From JBFJWR01 sp041623535 (lineage in GTDB: Bacteria > Pseudomonadota > Gammaproteobacteria > Pseudomonadales > JBFGWM01), in contig JBFJWR010000063.1 in the NCBI GenBank assembly GCA_041623535.1, positions 1-11,383 of the forward strand: a DNA stretch of 11,383 nt, read 5' to 3'. Each line of letters opens with the position of its first letter. Positions within the stretch are counted from its first letter, which is position 1. The translations under genes were made by a program, and so were the position numbers. Of this stretch, positions 6,149-11,383 are shown piece by piece. A model generated the notes under the pieces. The model ran no database searches. It was not told the origin of the DNA and saw only the letters and a list, made by a program, of their open reading frames with translations.

Positions 6149-7399
6149 TCAATCGAACTGGAAGAACGCATCCCAGCGCTGATCCAGGCGGCGTAGTGCC
6201 ACGGCCGGCGCCACGGCCGAGTACTTCTCACCGGCCTGGTCAACCAACTGCAGGCGGACCAGTTTGCGCAGTGCATCGTCGGCCTCGAAGTCGAGACTGC
6301 ATTGCCAGCGATCCAGGAACCACTGCTCGACCTGCCTGTCCAGTTCCAGTTCGCTCAGTGGCCGCCCCGCACAGAGCAGCGCATGATAGGCCAGCAGGCT
6401 TTCCTTGCACTCTTCTTCTTCGGCGGCATCGATCAGGCGATGGAACACACCGGCGTTGTTATCCAGGTTGCGAAAATAGAGGTTGTCGGTCAGCGCTTTC
6501 ATGAACTGGATCTTGCGGTTCTTGAACTTCGTGAACTGCCGGAACAGGTACCCGGCCAGGGTGCCCAGTCCCACCGCCAGCGTGATCAGCGCCGCCTGGT
6601 CTATCGTCACCGGCTGGCTACGCATGCCCAGCCAGAAGGCGAGAAACGCGCCGACCAGCAACAGGGTGCCACTCAGCTTGGTGGCCACGACGGCGATGCT
6701 GCCGGCTGCCGCCGGCACACCGATGAGAATCTTGTCCAGCAGTTTCATGCGCACTTCGGTGTTCGGGAAGAGCATTTCCAGGTCTGCCTTGGGCACATCC
6801 TGAAAGAGCTTGAGCAGGGTGGAACCCGGCGTGAACATCAGGGCGCCGCGCTTTTGGGTTGCGAAATAGTCGGCATCCTTGAAGCGTACGTAGACCAGCA
6901 CGCGGTCATAGTTGGTGAACTCGATGGCACGTTCGCGTAATCCGAACCACTTGCGGATGGTTTCTTTCCGGGTGGATTCGCCGCGGCGGAAGAACACGAC
7001 TTCCTCGAAGTCGGAAAAATTCACTTCCAGGCGCACGTTGAACAGGGACTCCTCCAGCAGCGCCCGTTGCAGGTCCTCCTGCGTGATGGCCACGAAATTT
7101 GCCGCCTGCAGTACGGTCTGCAGTTCGTCGACCAGCGAACTGTCTTCCGAAGTGGATTCGTTGTTGTCCGGCAGGGGGTTGGGCAGCGTGTCCCGGTCCG
7201 GATTGACCGGCGCATACAGGTCTTTGAGTCTCTCCAGGCGGGCATGGAACTCGAAATGGAAAATCGCCGCCAGCATGGTAGCAAGCTGCTCAAACGCCAC
7301 GCGGCTGGCATCCGGCAGGTCGGGATCCGTGGCGCACATCCGCACGAGGTCTGCCTTGCGGAAGGGAATGAAGTGCTCGCGGATGCTGGTTTCTTCCAT
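6149..7399 (-). CDS. TMEM143/DUF3754 family membrane protein
   Basis: The 416-residue protein carries the family hallmark KLFQDVPKADLEMLFPNTEV (numbered from a TTG at 7429, residues 207-226), followed by LLDKILIGVPAA. Two hydrophobic stretches then follow (about 244-268 and 277-296), so it is an inner-membrane protein with large soluble ends. The C-terminal third (SLDFEADDALRKLVRLQLV, then LDQRWD) resembles the winged-helix-like end of the family. The family occurs in gammaproteobacteria, cyanobacteria, plants and, as TMEM143, in animal mitochondria; its biochemical role is unknown. I use ATG 7399 (MEETSIREHFIPF) rather than the TTG at 7429, which would add ten unsupported residues; neither has a good Shine-Dalgarno. 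It follows tgpA by 101 bp on the same strand with no clear terminator, so it may belong to that transcript. Confidence 0.85.
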   Translation of the reverse strand: MEETSIREHFIPFRKADLVRMCATDPDLPDASRVAFEQLATMLAAIFHFEFHARLERLKDLYAPVNPDRDTLPNPLPDNNESTSEDSSLVDELQTVLQAANFVAITQEDLQRALLEESLFNVRLEVNFSDFEEVVFFRRGESTRKETIRKWFGLRERAIEFTNYDRVLVYVRFKDADYFATQKRGALMFTPGSTLLKLFQDVPKADLEMLFPNTEVRMKLLDKILIGVPAAAGSIAVVATKLSGTLLLVGAFLAFWLGMRSQPVTIDQAALITLAVGLGTLAGYLFRQFTKFKNRKIQFMKALTDNLYFRNLDNNAGVFHRLIDAAEEEECKESLLAYHALLCAGRPLSELELDRQVEQWFLDRWQCSLDFEADDALRKLVRLQLVDQAGEKYSAVAPAVALRRLDQRWDAFFQFD

Positions 7400-7500
7400 G
7401 GGGTCGTCCGGATGCTGATCAAGCAACAAGCCTAGCCGCAGATCGGCCAGAGTTGAACAGGCAGTTCCAAATCTGTCGCACGCCGGCGGGTGCGGGTCGC

Positions 7501-9441
7501 CTAGCTGCCGGCCTGCAGGTTCCGCGAGGCTGACGCCAGTTCTGCTTCCATGTCGGCTGCGGAGCCTTGCCCTCCGTAGCGGAACGCCGCGTACCGTCGC
7601 AGCGCGTTTGCGGTCGCGGCGCCAGTTGTGTTGTCGATTTCAGTTTCAAGGCGCATCGCAAAGTGCTCCACGGTTTCGTAGTCGGCGCGCACAAGCCCGT
7701 GGCGGGCAAGCAGTTGCAGCACCCGTGTCATGGCGGGTAGTGATTGTGTACCGGGCTGGTTTGCTGACTGCACTGACCTGCCGTGTGGACGCCGGAAGTT
7801 CCACCAGCGCCGAATGCGCGGCGCGAGCCAGAACAAGCCAATGCACAGGAAAGCGGTGCCGATTGCCCGGTCCGCGTGTTCTTTCGCCAGTATGTACATG
7901 CGACCCATTTGGTAGCGAAGCGCATCCAGCACCGCACCAACCATGGACATGGAGGGCGAGGGCGCGGGTTCGGTGCTGCGCAGAGGCTTGGGATCGTGGG
8001 CGGTCCATTGCCCATCCACGTAAACTTCCGCCCAGGCATGTGCATTGCTTTCGCGCACCACGTAGTAGTTGAGCAGCGGGCTGCGTTCCCGCACCCGGTA
8101 GCCGCGTATCACCCGCGCCGGCAGGCCGATGCTGCGCGCCAGCAATGCCAGTGCAGAGGCAAAGTATTCGCAATGGCCCTGCCGGTCGCGCAGCAGGAAG
8201 TCGAGCATCGGATCACGCCCGGGGGTGCGCTGATAATGCTGGGAGTAGACAAAATCCAGCTCCAGACGCTGCACCAGAGTGTGCAACTTTTCGGTCGGGG
8301 TGTTGGCCGCACTGGTCCAGTCTGTGGCCAGTTTCTGCAGGGCGGGGAGTAAATCCGCAGGTACGTCGAGATCCTGCAGGCCGGGTGGGCGCGGCGCTGA
8401 GCCCATGCCCGAACGGCGGTACCGGTACGCGCCGGGATAGCGGGTGCTGATACTGTGCAGCAGGCCAAGGTCGTCCATACCCAGCAGGGCATCCGGTTGC
8501 GGTACCGGGCGCGCACCCAGTGGCAGGAACAGTGGTCCCTTGCCAGTGTCCACTCGCTGCACGAGTACCGTGGATTCGAGGTCGCCGGGGTTGGTTGCGG
8601 AACGCGCTTCCGGGCCAGCCAACCCGGCTGGCGTGATGCCGGTGGGGCGTTCTTCCGCCCAGCGCCCACTGTTGTAATCAGTATGTACTGAGCCCCGCAG
8701 CAATGCGCCCCGAGCATCGCCGTGCAGGCGCAGGACAATCTCGTCGGATTCCCACATTCCCTCCATGGAGCCCAGCGACATGGAGCCCGCGGTGAAGCCG
8801 ATCTTCGGTGGATCAATGCGCACCCAGTCCACGAAGCGCTCGGTGGCAAAGCTGTACACGGTTGGCAGTGCCAGGCTCATGCCCGTCGCACAGGCGGCAC
8901 TGAGCAGTAAAAAGGCGGCACCGGGCAGCAGCGACCGCAGTGACGGAAAGCGGGGCTGCGTCCTGGCGTGGTCGTGGGCCCGGAGTGCGTGCAGTCCGGT
9001 GATCAGGAACAGCGTGGCCAGTGCCGGGTAAGGCCAGCCCAGGGTGGCGCTGCCCGCCGCGGTCACGGCCAGCAGTCCGATCGTCAGGGTTGCCATGTTG
9101 CCGCCGCGCGGATTGCGCAGATAGAGTCGGATCACCATCAGGAACAGTGCCGCCAGCAGGACTTCAGCGGCGACCGGTGCCAGCACGCCGCCCGCATTGC
9201 GGACACCGGCGTCTTTCGCCAGCAGCAGGCCGACTGCGACCGCCATGGCGGAAATGATCATTTCGCCGCTGCCACCCGCCGAGAATCGCCAGCGAATGAC
9301 GGCACTCAGCAGGATCACCGGAAGCAACAGGTACAGTTGCGAGGACAGGGCCATCACCCCCAGCACCATGACCGCGCAGGTGGCGGCTGCCAGGTCCCAG
9401 GCGGCAATGCGCAGGGTGCGTTGTTCGACGGTGTCTTTCAC
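7501..9441 (-). CDS. tgpA: TgpA-like membrane transglutaminase (DUF3488 + TGase core + DUF4129-like tail)
   Basis: The 646-residue protein has about seven N-terminal membrane helices (between 18 and 192, DUF3488 region). A periplasmic transglutaminase/protease-like domain follows, then one more helix (about 526-541) and a cytoplasmic DUF4129-like tail (about 570-625, ending RRYAAFRYG). The catalytic triad is visible: C424 in GHCEYFASA, H468 in SNAHAWAEVYV and D483 in AHDPKP. The usual DPT at the last site is DPK here. The Pseudomonas aeruginosa relative TgpA is a periplasmic-facing enzyme reported as needed for viability; its natural substrate is not established. The GTG start at 9441 overlaps the DUF58 stop by GTGA, pointing to coupled translation. 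The gene is third in the moxR-DUF58-tgpA operon. Confidence 0.93.
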   Translation of the reverse strand: MKDTVEQRTLRIAAWDLAAATCAVMVLGVMALSSQLYLLLPVILLSAVIRWRFSAGGSGEMIISAMAVAVGLLLAKDAGVRNAGGVLAPVAAEVLLAALFLMVIRLYLRNPRGGNMATLTIGLLAVTAAGSATLGWPYPALATLFLITGLHALRAHDHARTQPRFPSLRSLLPGAAFLLLSAACATGMSLALPTVYSFATERFVDWVRIDPPKIGFTAGSMSLGSMEGMWESDEIVLRLHGDARGALLRGSVHTDYNSGRWAEERPTGITPAGLAGPEARSATNPGDLESTVLVQRVDTGKGPLFLPLGARPVPQPDALLGMDDLGLLHSISTRYPGAYRYRRSGMGSAPRPPGLQDLDVPADLLPALQKLATDWTSAANTPTEKLHTLVQRLELDFVYSQHYQRTPGRDPMLDFLLRDRQGHCEYFASALALLARSIGLPARVIRGYRVRERSPLLNYYVVRESNAHAWAEVYVDGQWTAHDPKPLRSTEPAPSPSMSMVGAVLDALRYQMGRMYILAKEHADRAIGTAFLCIGLFWLAPRIRRWWNFRRPHGRSVQSANQPGTQSLPAMTRVLQLLARHGLVRADYETVEHFAMRLETEIDNTTGAATANALRRYAAFRYGGQGSAADMEAELASASRNLQAGS

Positions 9442-10736
9442 AGCGCCAGCCCCGGACTGGCAAACACCTGTTGGCAGGTCAGTGGCTGCACTTCTGCATC
9501 GCCGGCGGTCGGCGCGACGTCATCGGCCGTGATCTGCAGCGTGCGGCAGGCCGTGCCCTGTGCGCGGATGGTGGCTGCCAGTTCTGCACGCGTGCCGTCC
9601 CAGTGCAGGGCGATAAAGATCACGCAGGAAAGCCGGTCCAGATAGGGGGCCAGCAGCGAGCTCAGTTCGGTTACATCCAGCGCGGGTCCGGGTTGTACGC
9701 AGGCCAGGTGGTCGAGTGCCTGTTCCAGGTGGCCGAGACTGCGTCCCAGCGTGAAGCGATGCAGGCGGGTACCCGCCACCAGCAGGTCGATCAGGGTTTC
9801 GCCGCGTGTCAGGCAGGCGATGATGCCGGCTGCCAGCGAGATGCCGGCTTCCAGCAATGTGCCGCTGCCATGTGCAATGTCGGTATCCAGCACCACGCCC
9901 ACGCGGGAAAAATATTCCTGCTGGTATTCGCGCACAGTGGGCTGGCCGCGCCGCGCCCAGCTGCGGGCGTGCAGGTCGCGGACCGGGTCCCCGTGCCGGT
10001 AGGGGCGCACGCCCAGCAATTCCATGGACTCGCCGGTGGTCGACGCCAGTGCCACGCCGCCATGCTGATAGCGGGAACGTTCGGGCAGGCGAATGCGCTC
10101 CACCCGCGCAATCTGCGGCACCACCATGAAATGAAAGCCGCGACTGTCGACCCGTTTCCCCTGGGTCAGGCCAAACGGCATCAGCGCCGCGGCGTGGAAG
10201 GCATCCAGGTGGTGGTGGCCGCGTTCGCTGAAGCGGGCCTCCGTATGCACGTGACCGGACTGGCCGGCTGCCGCAGCATCGAGCACCGGGGCGCGCTGCA
10301 CCCAGTTGCCGTCCCACGGCAGCAGGGGGCGGTCGATGTTCACGAGGGCGATGTCGCGGGAGCCGGAATTTTCCAGTGTCAGGCGAAACTGCATGGGCTC
10401 GTTCACGGTAACCTGCCGGGGGCCCTCGACCTGCAGTGACACGCCCGGCATACGATACAGCGGACGCAGCAGCAAGCCGCCCAGCAACGCCCCGGTCAGC
10501 ACGCACCACAGCAGGTAGGTCTGGCTGGCGGCGACATCCAGTGCCGCGGCCCCGATCAGGATGCCCACGACGATCAGCCAGCGGCCGGTATCGGTCAGTG
10601 CCTTGTACAGCCACATGATGGGCGCAGCCAGGCGTACCAGTGGGTTGCGGCGCGTCCGGTCGCGGCCTTCCTTGGTAGCGGGAATGAAAACGTGATTGAA
10701 ACGCGCGAGCGTGCGTGACAGGTCGGTGCCGTTCAC
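9438..10736 (-). CDS. DUF58 domain protein, MoxR/TgpA partner
   Basis: The 432-residue protein has a charged N-terminal cytoplasmic stretch, two membrane helices (about 52-69 and 72-90), an Ig-like beta region (about 98-210) and the DUF58 core. The core signature GVRPYRHGDPVRDLHARSWA (242-261) matches the family pattern LRxYxxGDxxRxIxWxxxAR. A von Willebrand A-like region follows at VVLDTDIAHGSG (281-292): the first Asp (D284) is kept, but the DxSxS serines of a metal-binding site are replaced. The family sits next to MoxR ATPases and is thought to be a membrane-anchored partner of them. GTG at 10736 overlaps the moxR stop and is the natural coupled start. A 447-codon frame on the same strand (9520-10863) is a GC-driven shadow. 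Confidence 0.92.
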   Translation of the reverse strand: MNGTDLSRTLARFNHVFIPATKEGRDRTRRNPLVRLAAPIMWLYKALTDTGRWLIVVGILIGAAALDVAASQTYLLWCVLTGALLGGLLLRPLYRMPGVSLQVEGPRQVTVNEPMQFRLTLENSGSRDIALVNIDRPLLPWDGNWVQRAPVLDAAAAGQSGHVHTEARFSERGHHHLDAFHAAALMPFGLTQGKRVDSRGFHFMVVPQIARVERIRLPERSRYQHGGVALASTTGESMELLGVRPYRHGDPVRDLHARSWARRGQPTVREYQQEYFSRVGVVLDTDIAHGSGTLLEAGISLAAGIIACLTRGETLIDLLVAGTRLHRFTLGRSLGHLEQALDHLACVQPGPALDVTELSSLLAPYLDRLSCVIFIALHWDGTRAELAATIRAQGTACRTLQITADDVAPTAGDAEVQPLTCQQVFASPGLAL

Positions 10737-11383
10737 GCCGGAACCGGAACTTCCCGGATGATGGCTTCAACCAGGGAAGCCATGCTGGTGCCGCCATAGC
10801 GGGCCTGCGGCGTGGGGATGACGCGGTGTGCGAGGCAGGGGATGGCCAGTTGCTGCAGGTCATCCGGGCTCACCCAGTCACGCTCCTGCAGGTAGGCATA
10901 CGCCTGGGCGGCGCGATACCAGGCCAGCGCGCCCCGGGTGGAGACGCCCAGTTCGAGCTGGGCATGGTCTCTCGTGCGCTGTACGACCTGCATCAGGTAC
11001 GTGCTGACTTCCCTGGAAACCTTTGCATCCATGGCGGTGCGGCGTGCCTGCAGTAGTTCTTCCTGGTCAGCCACCGGTTTGATTGCATCGACGGGTTGGG
11101 CAGAACGGTGGGCGTCCAGCACTTCCAGTTCCACCTCGGCGGGCGGATAACCCAGCGAGAAGCGCAACAGGAACCGGTCCAATTGGGCCTCTGGCAGCGG
11201 ATAAGTACCCTGAAAGTCGACCGGGTTCTGGGTCGCCAGCACGATAAAGGGCTGCGGCAGTGCGTGGGTGGTGCCGTCCACCGACACCTGGCCCTCGCTC
11301 ATGGCTTCGAGCAGTGCCGACTGGGTGCGCGGTGAGGCGCGATTGATCTCGTCCGCGAGCAGTACCTGGGTAAACACCGGTCC
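10733..11383 (-). CDS. MoxR family AAA+ ATPase, C-terminal part (N-terminus beyond window)
   Basis: The frame runs off the window end, leaving 216 residues beginning GPVFTQVLLADEINRA. The Walker B motif LLADEINR is at visible residues 8-15. TQSALLEAMSEGQVSVDG, the sensor-1 segment VLATQNPVDFQGTYPLPEAQ and LDRFLLR follow, and the lid domain carries the STRGALAWYRAAQAYA and VSPDDLQQLA segments of the family. The Walker A half lies outside. MoxR proteins are ATP-driven chaperones that act with vWA- or DUF58-type partners, here the next gene. The TGA stop shares GTGA with the DUF58 start. The GTG at 11375-11377 is only an internal Val codon of the conserved GPxF segment, not the true start. Confidence 0.95.
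   Translation of the reverse strand, partial: GPVFTQVLLADEINRASPRTQSALLEAMSEGQVSVDGTTHALPQPFIVLATQNPVDFQGTYPLPEAQLDRFLLRFSLGYPPAEVELEVLDAHRSAQPVDAIKPVADQEELLQARRTAMDAKVSREVSTYLMQVVQRTRDHAQLELGVSTRGALAWYRAAQAYAYLQERDWVSPDDLQQLAIPCLAHRVIPTPQARYGGTSMASLVEAIIREVPVPA

Noticed and set aside
7400..7500. CGCAC/GTGCG hairpin between tgpA and the DUF3754 gene as a terminator
   Set aside because: Only a 5-bp stem and no T-run follows, so I do not call it a terminator.
9471..10439. A 322-codon plus-strand frame antisense to the DUF58 gene
   Set aside because: No conserved motif and no ribosome site; long antisense frames are expected in GC-rich coding DNA.
9520..10863. A 447-codon open frame on the minus strand, longer than the DUF58 gene it overlaps
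   Set aside because: The translation is Arg/Pro/Ala-rich with no family features, while the alternative frame shows the DUF58 signature, membrane helices and coupled start and stop. It is a high-GC shadow.

Overview
The window is GC-rich (about 60% by eye), densely packed bacterial chromosome. Gene content and protein style (RhlE close to the enterobacterial protein, a MoxR-DUF58-TgpA cluster as in Pseudomonas, a GGDEF enzyme, a TMEM143/DUF3754 protein) suggest an aquatic or marine gammaproteobacterium. I cannot name the genus. I see no rRNA, tRNA, insertion sequence, prophage or CRISPR array.

Layout. Positions 1-561 (+) hold the C-terminal end of a protein I do not recognise. It converges on an iron-containing alcohol dehydrogenase (1896-676, -), with a GC-rich hairpin between them that probably ends the dehydrogenase transcript. 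A 200-bp divergent region (1897-2096) separates the dehydrogenase from a small exported, Ala-rich, aromatic-free and proline-free protein (2097-2636, +). A perfect 13-bp bidirectional terminator (2651-2681) follows. The rest lies on the minus strand. Listed by position: a GAF-like/GGDEF diguanylate cyclase (2731-3678), RhlE RNA helicase (3784-5004), a tandem-receiver response regulator without output domain (5197-6009), a TMEM143/DUF3754 membrane protein (6149-7399), TgpA-like transglutaminase (7501-9441), a DUF58 protein (9438-10736) and the C-terminal part of a MoxR AAA+ ATPase (10733-11383, cut by the window edge).

How the genes relate. moxR, the DUF58 gene and tgpA form one operon: each junction is a 4-bp GTGA overlap, so translation is probably coupled. 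MoxR and DUF58 partners are thought to act with the membrane transglutaminase in cell-envelope maintenance. The DUF3754 gene follows 101 bp later with no clear terminator and may be read from the same transcript. The regulator, rhlE and the cyclase appear to be separate units with their own candidate promoters. The cyclase (c-di-GMP synthesis) and the double receiver are both signalling proteins, but nothing in the sequence links them directly.

Most of the window is ordinary core genome. The points most worth a second look are short non-coding structures (paired CTCATGAG palindromes before the cyclase, a 14-bp palindrome over the -35 of the dehydrogenase promoter, a palindrome-rich rhlE leader) and the low-complexity exported protein. 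I found no convincing new multi-gene system.
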